Source of the DNA: Paenibacillus tyrphae
GTDB lineage: Bacteria; Bacillota; Bacilli; Paenibacillales; NBRC-103111
DNA length: 64,000 bases
Direction: 5' to 3'
Assembly: GCF_027925525.1 (NCBI RefSeq)
Contig: NZ_BSDJ01000032.1
Location: forward strand, 1 to 64,000
Position numbers and translations under genes: made by a program. The notes beneath the pieces are model-generated. The model had not been told where the DNA came from. It ran no database searches and worked only from the letters and a program-made list of their open reading frames with translations. How positions within the stretch are numbered: the first letter of the stretch is position 1; each line of letters begins with the position of its first letter. This document shows, piece after piece, positions 1 to 7,864 of this stretch.

Positions 1-20
1 ATTTAGCTGCGGGTACGTTC

Positions 21-293
21 TTACTTCATTGCATTATATTTGAGTGCATATACAAAATTTCCATAACGCATTGCCAAAGTTACAGCTTCTTCACGCGTGG
101 TCATATCATTCGGGGCAATTGTGTAATTTTCCCGACCGACAAGTAAGTTGTAATTCGTAGCAATTGCTAATTGTTCCATATAGGTTTCGTTAATATCGCC
201 AGAATCTATAAAGGTTTGAAGCTTTTTCGGATCGTTGTTCAATTCGAAATTAGCCATTTCCGATACTTTTGCATCACCTGCGTAGTTCTTCAT
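21..293 (-). pseudogene. SLH-domain protein remnant
   Basis: A 90-residue frame whose C-terminal half looks like one S-layer homology domain: a hydrophobic stretch, then NLLVGRENYTIAPND and TTREEAVTLAMR, which match the usual 'G.i.G..dG.f.P...iTRaEaa' pattern. Complete SLH proteins carry a signal peptide and normally three such domains; neither is present. The ATG lies inside the end of the HD-domain fragment and has no convincing ribosome binding site. The region is visibly richer in A and T than most of the window. I read it as the 3' remnant of a larger gene, not a working small protein. Confidence 0.45.
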
Positions 294-465
294 GGTGACT
301 TCTGGTCAAAAACCTAGTTGCTATTCGAACGGCTTCAGTGGCAACTGAAACGGTATGCTGATAGGTTCCGTGCTCATCATGATGAACAAAAAAACGTTCA
401 ATATCTTTCTTAAGATCTCCGGTAAACGAAATGCCCTCGGTATACCTTTCGTAAACGATACCCAC
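274..465 (-). pseudogene. Truncated HD-domain protein
   Basis: A 63-residue frame resembling the start of a small HD-superfamily hydrolase: DIERFFVHHDEHGTYQHTVS has the metal-binding-type His cluster, followed by a helix (ATEAVRIATRF). HD hydrolases need a downstream HD pair and further Asp/His residues, which are absent because the frame stops after about 60 residues. It overlaps the SLH remnant in another frame, so two unrelated gene pieces seem to have been joined. Function is most likely lost. The nearest full-length relatives would be HD-domain phosphohydrolases of about 180-200 residues, judged from memory of the family. Confidence 0.45.
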
Positions 466-556
466 TACATCACCCCTAAATTAAGAATCGATATCTTTTA
501 GCAAATAGACGCCAAGTGGTGGTCATTTCTGGTTGCAAATGCTCTAACCGATCGTC

Positions 557-583
557 AAAAAAAGCTGCCATAATTCCGGCAGC
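557..583 (-). terminator. Terminator of the HxlR gene
   Basis: On the minus strand GCTGCC and GGCAGC pair around an 8-base loop and are followed by seven T residues, about 30 bases after the stop of the HxlR-type gene. Confidence 0.8.
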
Positions 584-614
584 CTCTCGTCATGATCCGC
601 TTATTTTCGCTTGA

Positions 615-995
615 TTATTCTTGCTTCGCAGCCACGGCTTCGGCCGTATCGCTCATCCGGCCCCGGTACGTTTCCCCCCACTGCTTCATCTGCAAAATGA
701 TCGGTTCCAGCGTCCGGCCGAATTCGGTGAGCGAATATTCCACTTTAGGTGGAACCTGCTGGTATACTTCGCGATGCACGATGCCGTCTTCTTCCAGCTC
801 CCGAAGCTGCAGGGTCAGCATCCGTTGAGTAATGGCCGGGCAAATGCGGCGGAACTCGTTGAACCGTTTCGTTCCGTTGATCAAATGGTAGAGCAGGATA
901 CCCTTCCATTTGCCTCCGATGACATCCAGCGTAAACTCGACAGGGCAGCCTTCAAAATTGGGAACGCTACAGCCGCCGTTTATTTTCTTGCTCAT
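615..995 (-). CDS. HxlR-family transcriptional regulator
   Basis: A 126-residue winged-helix regulator of the HxlR/MarR-like class. The family signature is clear: an N-terminal Cys ([17 protein letters not shown]), then [25 protein letters not shown], the recognition helix [19 protein letters not shown] and the wing [15 protein letters not shown] chose the ATG at 995 because AAAGGAA lies nine bases upstream; an earlier in-frame Met adds 14 residues with no ribosome binding site. Members usually sense redox or reactive electrophiles through the N-terminal Cys, but no target gene is evident here. The gene is monocistronic, with its own terminator, and lies downstream of the exporter operon. Confidence 0.88.
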   Translation of the reverse strand: MSKKINGGCSVPNFEGCPVEFTLDVIGGKWKGILLYHLINGTKRFNEFRRICPAITQRMLTLQLRELEEDGIVHREVYQQVPPKVEYSLTEFGRTLEPIILQMKQWGETYRGRMSDTAEAVAAKQE

Positions 996-1111
996 TCGCT
1001 CATTTCCTTTCAGTATATAAATGTATACTATAAGCATTTCTGGATGTACCTATGTTCATTAAGTATATCACAGAAACGGCACACCGATATGATAATGATC
1101 TCGCGAAAAAT

Positions 1112-1147
1112 AAAAAGCGAAGGTTCCCGAAAACGGAAAGCCTTCGC
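1112..1147 (-). terminator. Terminator of the ABC exporter operon
   Basis: GCGAAGG and CCTTCGC form a 7-bp stem with a 17-base loop. On the minus strand it is followed by TTTTTA, 17 bases beyond the last permease stop codon. Confidence 0.8.
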
Positions 1148-1163
1148 TTGCAGATGATACGAT

Positions 1164-1889
1164 TCACAGAATGTCCCGCCGTCTGAACTCGGTGAAGCCG
1201 AAGACGGTGACCAGAAGAAAGACAAGGGCTACCGCGGCGTATAGCAGTGGACCTTTGCTGAAGGTGCTGCTTTGGCTGGCGAGCGCGGCCATCGTCGGGT
1301 AGGTCCACGGATAGACGATCCAATATTTCGTATTGGCCACGAGGAGCGAGGGGATCGCCAGCCCGATCCCGATGCCTAGCGGGATGCCGATATGGCGGTA
1401 GCGCAGACTGAGCCAGAATTGGATCGCCATAATCGGCAGTACCGCCGGGATCAGGCGCAGAAGCGGCAGCGCGATCCGGTCCAGCGGGATCGGGCCGTTC
1501 GCCCCGGCGAGCAAGCCCGCAGCGACGATGCTTGCGCCGAAGACGGCGATATTCAGGACGACCAGCAGCAGCGCGATGCTGAACTTGGCCGCATAAATAT
1601 GCCCGCGTCTCACCGGCAGCGCAAGCAGATGCTTCCAGCCGTTATGGCTGTGCTCGATGCGGATCATAAGCGCGACAACAATAGCGATAAAAAACGGCAG
1701 CAGCATCGGCGGGTAAAAAATGAGACACTGCTCGATAATGACGGTCCAATCGTCCCGGGTCCATACGTCAGTGTAGCGGGTAAAATTGCCGACGCCTTGA
1801 GCGGTTAACAGGATCGGCATCAGAATAACGATCCACAAAATGCGCGAATGCTTTAATTTCAGCCATTCGGCGGCGAATAGCGACTTCAT
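1164..1889 (-). CDS. Lantibiotic-immunity-type ABC permease (second)
   Basis: A 241-residue integral membrane protein with about six hydrophobic segments. It opens with AAEWLKLKHSRILWIVILMP, the usual start of MutE/MutG/SpaG-type ABC-2 permeases, and has the conserved loop RIEHSHNGWKHLLALPVRRGHIYAAK after the second membrane pair. With the preceding permease and ATPase it would form an exporter that removes lantibiotics or bacitracin-like peptides from the membrane. It starts 26 bases after the upstream permease stop, with AAGGAGG upstream, and ends just before a terminator, so it is the last gene of the operon. Confidence 0.9.
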   Translation of the reverse strand: MKSLFAAEWLKLKHSRILWIVILMPILLTAQGVGNFTRYTDVWTRDDWTVIIEQCLIFYPPMLLPFFIAIVVALMIRIEHSHNGWKHLLALPVRRGHIYAAKFSIALLLVVLNIAVFGASIVAAGLLAGANGPIPLDRIALPLLRLIPAVLPIMAIQFWLSLRYRHIGIPLGIGIGLAIPSLLVANTKYWIVYPWTYPTMAALASQSSTFSKGPLLYAAVALVFLLVTVFGFTEFRRRDIL

Positions 1890-1915
1890 CTCCAGCGTAC
1901 CTCCTTGGCTTGCGA

Positions 1916-2647
1916 TTACAAAATATCCCTTTTCCCGAATTCAAGCATACCGGCCAGCAGCGCTGCGGTTCCGAAGAGCAGCCCGCTCACAATCGAGACG
2001 CCCACGTCCCCTTCCGGACCCGGCATGGCGAACAGCGGGGCCGCATACGGGATGTAGCGCATCCACTCCGACTGGGCGAGGAAGATCGCGCCTACCGTGC
2101 CCGATACGCCGACAGCGACCGGAATGATCGTATTGCGGAAGCGGGAGCTGAGCCAATGCTGCACGCTTGCGATGCCGAGCGACGAAAAGATCAGGTACAG
2201 CGCGTATTGTCCATACAGGCCGAAGGGAAACGGCTCGGGAAAGCCGATGACGAACCCGCCCAGCCGCAGGCCGGCCATAAGCGCCAGCACCGACAAGACG
2301 GTCGCGAGCACAATGACGAGCCACTTGGCCGCATACACGTGTCTCCGCCGCACCGGCAGGCTCAGCAGGTGCTTCCAGGCATTCTCGCTATATTCGCGGA
2401 AATGGACGATAGCCGCCAGCAGCGTAACCCCGATCGGGAGGAAGAAGGCCCATAGAAAAAACACTTCGTTCAGCATCGCTTCCCACGACGTTTTCCCTGC
2501 ATACCTCTGCATCAAATAATCGTAGCGCAGATACATATTCAGGAAAATCAGTACGGATACGAGGGCCGGACCGCCGAAGGCAAGCTTCCACAGGACGCCT
2601 TTTTTCTGCTTGTACAGTTCCGCCGCAATGACGCTCCATGCCTTCAC
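1916..2647 (-). CDS. Lantibiotic-immunity-type ABC permease (first)
   Basis: A 243-residue six-segment membrane protein clearly related to the next gene: both start with a short amphipathic piece (VIAAELYKQKKGVLWKLAF) and share the motif EYSENAWKHLLSLPVRRRHVYAAK. It begins with GTG, which overlaps the TGA of the ATPase gene (GTGA), so the two are translationally coupled. Paired MutE- and MutG-like permeases with one ATPase are the standard layout of lantibiotic self-protection and BcrAB-like transporters. No bacteriocin precursor or modification gene is nearby, so this is probably a resistance module rather than producer immunity. Confidence 0.9.
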   Translation of the reverse strand: MKAWSVIAAELYKQKKGVLWKLAFGGPALVSVLIFLNMYLRYDYLMQRYAGKTSWEAMLNEVFFLWAFFLPIGVTLLAAIVHFREYSENAWKHLLSLPVRRRHVYAAKWLVIVLATVLSVLALMAGLRLGGFVIGFPEPFPFGLYGQYALYLIFSSLGIASVQHWLSSRFRNTIIPVAVGVSGTVGAIFLAQSEWMRYIPYAAPLFAMPGPEGDVGVSIVSGLLFGTAALLAGMLEFGKRDIL

Positions 2648-3555
2648 AAGCTTTGCGCTCCCTTCGTCATCGTCAGGAAAATGTCTTCCAGCGACGGTGT
2701 ATTTTCACTGACGTGCGAGACGTCGAAGCCGGCCGTAACCAGCTCGCGGTTCAGACGGGCAGCATTCGTTCCCGACATGTCGACGTACAGGCTGTTGTGA
2801 CGCTTTTCCACTTGATGGCCCCGGGCCAGCAGGAAATTTCCCGCTTCGACGAACGGGGCGGCATCGATCCGCAGCATCGTTTTGTTCTGCTCCCGCAGCT
2901 CCTGAAGCGAGCCTTGGAACAGCAGCTCGCCCTTATAGATAATGCCGACACGGCTGGCAATCAGCTCGATTTCGTTCAAAATATGGCTGGAGACAAGCAC
3001 CGACAAGCCGCGTTCCTCCGGCAGGCGGGCGATCAGCTCGCGGATTTCGAGAATGCCGGCGGGGTCCAAGCCGTTGGTCGGCTCGTCGAGCACGAGCAGC
3101 ATCGGATTGCCCAGCAGCGCCTGCGCGATACCGAGCCGCTGCTTCATGCCGAGGGAGAACGTTTTGACTTTTTTGTTGCGCCATTCGGACAGCCTTACCG
3201 TTTCCAGCACTTTGTCGATGTCGGTTTTCCTTGCGCCTAGAAGCTTGCGGGTGATCTCCAAATTGTCATAGGCGCTCAGATTGCCGTAATAGGACGGAGA
3301 CTCGACCAGCGAGCCGACCCGGCGTAAGATATCGAGCCGGTGCCGGGCCAAGTCTTGCCCGAAGACGCGCACCTCACCCTGCGTCGGACGGATCAGTCCG
3401 AGCAGCATGCGGATCGTCGTCGTTTTGCCTGCGCCGTTCGGACCGAGGAAGCCGTACACTTCGCTCGGCCTTACCTGCAAGTCGACTCCTTTGACCGCGG
3501 CGAACGACTTGAATTGTTTTGATAACCTTTTCGTTTCCAAGATGAATTCGCTCAT
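2644..3555 (-). CDS. ABC transporter ATP-binding protein (BcrA/lantibiotic type)
   Basis: A 303-residue ATPase energising the two permeases that follow. Visible motifs are Walker A GPNGAGKTTT near residue 38, the signature FSLGMKQRLGIAQALLG near 135, Walker B MLLVLDEPTNGLD, and the switch His in VSSHIL. The C-terminal 80 residues are the variable extension usual for BcrA-like exporters. The ATG lies directly after a hairpin plus T-run that contains its only good Shine-Dalgarno sequence, an unusual arrangement given its own entry. The gene is 83 bases downstream of the kinase stop, so it may have its own promoter controlled by the adjacent response regulator. Confidence 0.93.
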   Translation of the reverse strand: MSEFILETKRLSKQFKSFAAVKGVDLQVRPSEVYGFLGPNGAGKTTTIRMLLGLIRPTQGEVRVFGQDLARHRLDILRRVGSLVESPSYYGNLSAYDNLEITRKLLGARKTDIDKVLETVRLSEWRNKKVKTFSLGMKQRLGIAQALLGNPMLLVLDEPTNGLDPAGILEIRELIARLPEERGLSVLVSSHILNEIELIASRVGIIYKGELLFQGSLQELREQNKTMLRIDAAPFVEAGNFLLARGHQVEKRHNSLYVDMSGTNAARLNRELVTAGFDVSHVSENTPSLEDIFLTMTKGAQSL

Positions 3556-3593
3556 AAAAAAACCATGCTCCTTTCGTTCGACAAGAGCATGGT
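3556..3593 (-). terminator. Leader hairpin with T-run that buries the ATPase ribosome binding site
   Basis: On the minus strand ACCATGCTC and GAGCATGGT pair perfectly (9 bp) around a 14-base loop and are followed by TTTTTTT, directly before the ATG at 3555. The only good Shine-Dalgarno sequence (AAAGGAG) runs from the loop into the 3' arm. The structure can therefore act as a terminator after the kinase gene, an attenuator, or a block to translation of the ABC genes. Confidence 0.7.
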
Positions 3594-3625
3594 ATCGTAT
3601 GGAATTTAAGCTTCGCTTCAGTTTA

Positions 3626-3642
3626 CCTTAAATCCGCCTTAA
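3626..3642 (-). promoter_or_regulatory. Probable response-regulator binding repeats before the ABC genes
   Basis: On the minus strand TTAAGG occurs twice, 11 bp apart start to start, a spacing typical of tandem OmpR-family sites. The repeats overlap the kinase stop codon and lie about 16 bp before TTAAAT, a possible -10 box for the ABC genes. Confidence 0.5.
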
Positions 3643-5042
3643 GTTTGCGGAAAATGAACAAGGATCGTCGTACCGTGCCCAGGCCGGCTCTCTACTTCGA
3701 CCTTTCCGTCGTGCGCTTCGATAATTTGTCGGGCGATCGCAAGTCCGAGCCCCGAGCCTTGATGGCTTGCCGCCGTATTCGTGCCGCGGTAGTAACGGTC
3801 GAACAGCTTGGCCATATCTTCCTTGGAGATGCCTACGCCGTTGTCGGCGATGACCACGCGCACGCCGCTCTCATTGCCCGAGACGGCGACCTGCACCTGC
3901 GTCCCCGCGGGATTGTGCACAAGCGCGTTGAAGAGCAGATTCAGGAACGCGCGCTGCAGCAGCTTGGCGTCAAAGGACAACGGGATCGTCTGCGGACTCG
4001 CATCGAACGATATCGTCCGGTCCTCGCCTTCCGGACTGTTAAGCAGCAAAATGACGGTTTCCTGCAGCAGCCGGACGACATCGCTTTCCCGCTTATCCAT
4101 CGGCAGGAGATTGTGCTTAAGCTGAGACGTCAGCCGCAAATCGTCCAGCAAACTCTCCATATAAGCGGCATTGCGCACGATCGTTGCCGCATAGCCGGTC
4201 CGCTCGTCGGGACTGAGGTCGTAGTTTGTCTCGGCAAGCACTTCGCCGTAGCCTTTGATGGAGGAGAGCGGCGTTTTCAAATCGTGGGACAAGCCGGCGA
4301 TCCATTCCTCCCGCATGCGGTCCACGCGATCCCGGTGCTGCTTAAGGGACGACAGCGTAGAGGAGAGATGGAGCAGGCTGCGGTACACATCTTTATAGAT
4401 TCCTTTCGGCGCAAGGCGAAGCTCATAACGGCCGTCCGCAAGCTCGCGGATCGCGTCGATGACGGTTCGTACCGGTTTGGACAGTCTCCTAGCGAACAAA
4501 TAGCCGATGATCAACGTACCGCCCAACGTCACCCCGAGGAGTATGTAAAGGCCGTTCGGAAAAAAGGTGTGCACATTTTTCGGGCTGATGTACAAAAAAT
4601 ATTTAGTTACCGTTTCCGCCGGGAAGCCGATCATGTAGCTCCAATGATAGCCGTTATCTTCCACTCGGCTGATAAAGACGGTAAAATCTTGGACGGCATA
4701 TTTATAAAAAAATGCGATTTCGCTGGGCGAGTAATGCGTCAAGGCGGAAGGCGGCTTATGATAGGCGAACGCTTCCGCGCCGGATTCGTCCAAGATTTGA
4801 ATCCAGGCCCGCTGGCGGTTCAATTCCTCCAGACCTTCCGGGGTGACGTACGGGCGTCCGCCCTGCAAGGCGATGCGCTGCCCGAAATCGTGCGTAAACC
4901 GCTCGGCGAAAGCGGCCGTTCTTCCGTTTTCAAACGCCGGACCGCCAGCTAAAAAATACAGTGCCGTATAATTGACGATCAGAATCAAGATCGCCAGCGT
5001 CGACATGGATAACAGGAATTGGATAATGACTTTCCACTTCAC
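3639..5042 (-). CDS. Sensor histidine kinase (partner of the ABC exporter)
   Basis: A 467-residue membrane kinase. There is one membrane helix near residues 7-30, an extracytoplasmic region of about 135 residues, a second helix near 170-190 (LLGVTLGGTLIIGYLFARRL), a HAMP domain, the HisKA motif GLSHDLKTPLSSIKGYG with His near 251, and an ATPase domain with NLLFNALVHNPAG, DNGVGI and GSGLGLAIA. The large external region differs from BceS-type kinases, which have almost none, so it may sense the peptide directly. Its start overlaps the response-regulator stop by four bases (ATGA). The likely job is peptide or envelope-stress sensing and induction of the exporter. Confidence 0.9.
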   Translation of the reverse strand: MKWKVIIQFLLSMSTLAILILIVNYTALYFLAGGPAFENGRTAAFAERFTHDFGQRIALQGGRPYVTPEGLEELNRQRAWIQILDESGAEAFAYHKPPSALTHYSPSEIAFFYKYAVQDFTVFISRVEDNGYHWSYMIGFPAETVTKYFLYISPKNVHTFFPNGLYILLGVTLGGTLIIGYLFARRLSKPVRTVIDAIRELADGRYELRLAPKGIYKDVYRSLLHLSSTLSSLKQHRDRVDRMREEWIAGLSHDLKTPLSSIKGYGEVLAETNYDLSPDERTGYAATIVRNAAYMESLLDDLRLTSQLKHNLLPMDKRESDVVRLLQETVILLLNSPEGEDRTISFDASPQTIPLSFDAKLLQRAFLNLLFNALVHNPAGTQVQVAVSGNESGVRVVIADNGVGISKEDMAKLFDRYYRGTNTAASHQGSGLGLAIARQIIEAHDGKVEVESRPGHGTTILVHFPQT

Positions 5043-5770
5043 GGCCGTCCGTCCTTTCGCTGCAGCTTATAGCCGAGTCCCCGCACGGTCAACAAATATT
5101 CCGGCTCCGACGGCTTGTCCTCCAGCTTTTCCCGCAGGTGGCGCATGTGCACCATCACCGTATTGTCATACCCCGTATACGAATCGCCCCATACCGTTTC
5201 GTACAAATGCGCTTTGCTGAACAGCTGTCCCGGGTGCCGGGCCAAAAACAGCAGCAGCTGGTATTCTTTGGCGGTGAGCGTCACGGGAATGCCGTGCTTG
5301 CGTACTTCGCCCTGTTTCTCGTCGATCGTCACGCTGCCGAATTCGTAAATGCTTCGGCTTTCCTCCTGCATGGCCGCGTACCGGTTGCGGCGGAAGTACG
5401 CCTTCATCCGGTACGCGACTTCCTTCGGGCTAAACGGCTTTGTAATATAGTCGTCGCCGCCGAGGCTGAGCCCCAGCAGCTTGTCCACGTCTTCGTTTTT
5501 GGCGGACAGGAAAAAGATCGGCGCAAGCGTGAATTGCCGCAGCTGCTGGCAGACGGTAAAGCCGTCGAGATCCGGCAGCATGACGTCGAGGACGATCAGA
5601 TCCGGCTTTTCGCTGCGGCACAGCTCGATGCCGGCCAGACCGGTGGCCGCTTTGAATACCAGGCGGAAGCCTTCTTTGCGCAGCACGGCATCAAGGAGGT
5701 TGACGAGGTCCGGTTCATCGTCGATGATGACGATTTTTTTGCCCGCGATATCGGTCATCTCATGGAGCAT
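5039..5770 (-). CDS. OmpR-family response regulator
   Basis: A 243-residue receiver plus winged-helix DNA-binding regulator. The receiver shows IVIIDDEPDL, the phosphorylated Asp in DLIVLDVMLPDLDG, Thr/Ser in FFLSAKNED, and Lys in DDYITKPFSPKE. The C-terminal effector has LTAKEYQLLLFLARHPGQLFS and the usual DNTVMVHMRHLREKLE. I chose the ATG at 5770 because AAAGGAGGAAG lies just upstream; an earlier in-frame Met lacks such a site. It is cotranscribed with the overlapping kinase. Probable targets are the tandem TTAAGG repeats before the ABC genes. Confidence 0.93.
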   Translation of the reverse strand: MLHEMTDIAGKKIVIIDDEPDLVNLLDAVLRKEGFRLVFKAATGLAGIELCRSEKPDLIVLDVMLPDLDGFTVCQQLRQFTLAPIFFLSAKNEDVDKLLGLSLGGDDYITKPFSPKEVAYRMKAYFRRNRYAAMQEESRSIYEFGSVTIDEKQGEVRKHGIPVTLTAKEYQLLLFLARHPGQLFSKAHLYETVWGDSYTGYDNTVMVHMRHLREKLEDKPSEPEYLLTVRGLGYKLQRKDGRP

Positions 5771-5802
5771 GGCGCTTCCTCCTTTGCAGGTTTCGTTCGA
5801 TA

Positions 5803-6282
5803 TCAAGGGGCTGTAAGGACCAGCTCCATCAGCGGGAGCTTCCGGTTCGGGAAAACGGTGGACTCGATCTCACCGATCCGCACGGCGCCCATTTTGGCGT
5901 AAAATGCTTCCGCATGCGGATCGCTGTGAATGCGGATGCGCGGGAGGCGAAGCTCGTCGGCGGTAGCAAGCATATGGCTCCACAGCCGTTTTCCGTACCC
6001 GCGGCCGATGTATTCGGGGGCGATAAACAGGCTGTCCAGCTCTGCCACGGCATCGGACGAAGCGCCCGAACCCGGAGGATGCAGGCTGTAAAAGCCGGCG
6101 ATTTCACCGTCGTCCGTCTCAAGCAGGTAGACGGCTGACGAACGGATATGTTCGGGGCGCAGTGTCAGGTCCTCGCGGCAGGCTTCCATAAACTGCGGAT
6201 CATAGCCCCAATAAGCCTTCGAGCGAAATGACAGCTCGCTGAGCTGCATCGCGTCATGAGCCGTAGCGCGGCGGATCGTCAT
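5803..6282 (-). CDS. GNAT-family N-acetyltransferase
   Basis: A 159-residue acetyl-CoA-dependent acetyltransferase. It begins MTIRRATAHDAMQLSELSFRSK and has the acetyl-CoA binding turn YIGRGYGKRLWSHML and the C-terminal strand FYAKMGAVRIGEIES. The start at 6282 follows GGGAGGT by eight bases; a longer frame upstream reaches into the AT-rich promoter region and lacks a site. Substrate unknown. It lies 32 bases upstream of the response-regulator start on the same strand and could be the first gene of that operon, although nothing in its sequence ties it to peptide resistance. Confidence 0.85.
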   Translation of the reverse strand: MTIRRATAHDAMQLSELSFRSKAYWGYDPQFMEACREDLTLRPEHIRSSAVYLLETDDGEIAGFYSLHPPGSGASSDAVAELDSLFIAPEYIGRGYGKRLWSHMLATADELRLPRIRIHSDPHAEAFYAKMGAVRIGEIESTVFPNRKLPLMELVLTAP

Positions 6283-6438
6283 ATTCGAAGTACCTCCCAT
6301 TGAACATGTGTTTTTCCTAAATATACACCTATTTTTCTTCGATCGGTCCACTTACCCATACGCAGAAGGGCGAACCGACATACGCTGATGTATCAGACAA
6401 GTCGGATACAGTTTCTCGGCTAAGGAAGGGATCGACGA

Positions 6439-6960
6439 ATGAACAATAAAAAGCATCGTGCAGCTCCAAAACGAGCTTCGGCCCGTACTGCCAAACCGGC
6501 TAAACGAGGAGCCTCCTGCCCGCTGCGTCAGGTACATCCGGCTCCCCATATGAATACGGCACAGGTGCGGGGATTGTTCAGCCCGCTAGGCATCGGCGGA
6601 GGCCTAGGCGGCTTCTCCAGTATTGGACGCACCATCGGTGGCGTACCCGGCGGAGGCTTAGGTACGGCGGAGGTAGCCAAAGGCGCAGGTGGCGGCGGGA
6701 GCTTCCTTTCGTTTTTCAATTCGATCGGGGGTCTCGACGGCATCATTTCCACCATGGGGAAGGTGCAGAAGGTGTTCACCATCGCAAAGCAGGTCGGCCC
6801 GATCTTCAAGCTGTTCAGCAGCTTCGGGGGCTTGGGCGGTCTGTTCGGCGGAGCGAAGGTCAAGAGCCTCCGGCTTCCGGCCAAGGCCGTACGCAAGCCA
6901 CGTTCCCGGGCGGTTGCGAAGCCCGCGCGAGCCGCGGGACCAAAGCGGACTGCAAGATAA
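6439..6960 (+). CDS. Gly-rich YqfQ/VrrA-like protein
   Basis: A 173-residue basic protein with a Lys/Arg/Ala-rich head (residues 1-35), a glycine-rich stretch (45-85), a conserved-looking core containing TMGKVQKVFTIAKQVGPIFK, and a very basic Lys/Arg/Pro tail. The core resembles the YqfQ (VrrA) family of Bacillus-type bacteria, whose members carry a similar 'QKVLK.AQQ.GP' segment; this is recalled, not searched. The family is linked to sporulation or the spore surface by association only. AAGGAAGGGA precedes the ATG. The gene stands alone between divergent and convergent neighbours and ends before a strong terminator. Confidence 0.7.
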   Translation: MNNKKHRAAPKRASARTAKPAKRGASCPLRQVHPAPHMNTAQVRGLFSPLGIGGGLGGFSSIGRTIGGVPGGGLGTAEVAKGAGGGGSFLSFFNSIGGLDGIISTMGKVQKVFTIAKQVGPIFKLFSSFGGLGGLFGGAKVKSLRLPAKAVRKPRSRAVAKPARAAGPKRTAR

Positions 6961-6986
6961 GCGCGGCCGAGGGGCCGTCAAAGCAC

Positions 6987-7039
6987 AAATATCCGGCTCA
7001 AATTCCTCGGCCCACGGGGAATTTGCCGGATATTTTTTT
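6987..7039. terminator. Bidirectional terminator between YqfQ-like and PHP genes
   Basis: A long near-perfect hairpin: AAATATCCGGC pairs with GCCGGATATTT, and AAATTCC pairs with GGAATTT inside. T residues follow on the plus strand and A-rich bases lie on the other side. It separates two convergent genes. Confidence 0.85.
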
Positions 7040-7048
7040 GCCCTTGCT

Positions 7049-7855
7049 TTATAAAGGGACGACCTGCTTTTGTTTTTCTTTGTAGTACACCCATTCGCGG
7101 AACCCAATTTCCTTCAGCCTTGCCGCCACTTCTTCCCAGTCGTCGCCAACCCGGGAAGGGACGTGCGCGTCCGAGCCGAACGAAACCTGAACGCCGAAAT
7201 GAAGCGCCCGCTCCAAAATCTCGTCGATCGGGTACCAGCCACCGCAATCCTTCGTTTTGCCGGAGGTGTTGATCTCGATAGCGATGTCGTACTTCGCGAT
7301 GGTTTGCAGCGTGCGGTCTACCGCGTCGGTCTGAATATCGGAGAAGGCCGGGTAGAAGCCGCGCATCGCGTCGATGTGGCCGAGAATCTGGAACATGCCG
7401 CTGCGCGCGGACTGCTCGATCAGATCGTAGTACAGCTCCTTTTGCTCCACCTTCTGACGGTCCGTCAGTCCGTTCCACCGCTTCCGGTTGAAGATGCTGA
7501 CGCCGCCGGACAAATGCACCGACCCGATGATATAGTCGAACGGATACTGCTCGTACACTTTGCGGTACACGTCCGCCACTTCGGGGAAGAAATCCGATTC
7601 GACTCCGAGCAGAACGTCAATACGCCCGCGGTACTCCTCCTTCAGCTTCAGCACTTCCTCCACGTAACGGGCGAATTCGCTCTTCGCCATCGTGATGCCG
7701 GGCTGCTCCCGGTCCACGCTGCTTGCAAAGTACGGCGAATGATCGGAAATTCCGATGACTTGCAGGCCGTTTTTGATCCCCGCTTCGATATAATCGCGGA
7801 TCGTTCCGGTCGCGTGACCGCACCGTTCGTGATGCGTATGCAAATCGAATTTCAT
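7049..7855 (-). CDS. hisJ: Histidinol-phosphatase, PHP family
   Basis: A 268-residue PHP-domain phosphatase. Metal-binding motifs are present in order: DLHTHHERCGHATG at the N-terminus, ISDHSPYF, GVESDFF, IIGSVH, ILGHIDAMR, and FGSDAHVPSRVGDDW near the end. Length and motifs fit the HisK/HisJ class, which removes phosphate from L-histidinol phosphate, the next-to-last step of histidine synthesis. Other PHP phosphatases look similar, so the exact substrate is inferred. It follows the LysR-type gene by nine bases and is probably cotranscribed. GAGGGAA lies before the ATG. Confidence 0.85.
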   Translation of the reverse strand: MKFDLHTHHERCGHATGTIRDYIEAGIKNGLQVIGISDHSPYFASSVDREQPGITMAKSEFARYVEEVLKLKEEYRGRIDVLLGVESDFFPEVADVYRKVYEQYPFDYIIGSVHLSGGVSIFNRKRWNGLTDRQKVEQKELYYDLIEQSARSGMFQILGHIDAMRGFYPAFSDIQTDAVDRTLQTIAKYDIAIEINTSGKTKDCGGWYPIDEILERALHFGVQVSFGSDAHVPSRVGDDWEEVAARLKEIGFREWVYYKEKQKQVVPL

Positions 7856-7864
7856 GGCGTTCCC

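Noticed and set aside
1164-3555. Lantibiotic biosynthesis cluster
   Set aside because: Only the immunity-type transporter and two-component system are present; no LanA, LanB/C or LanM genes are seen in the window.
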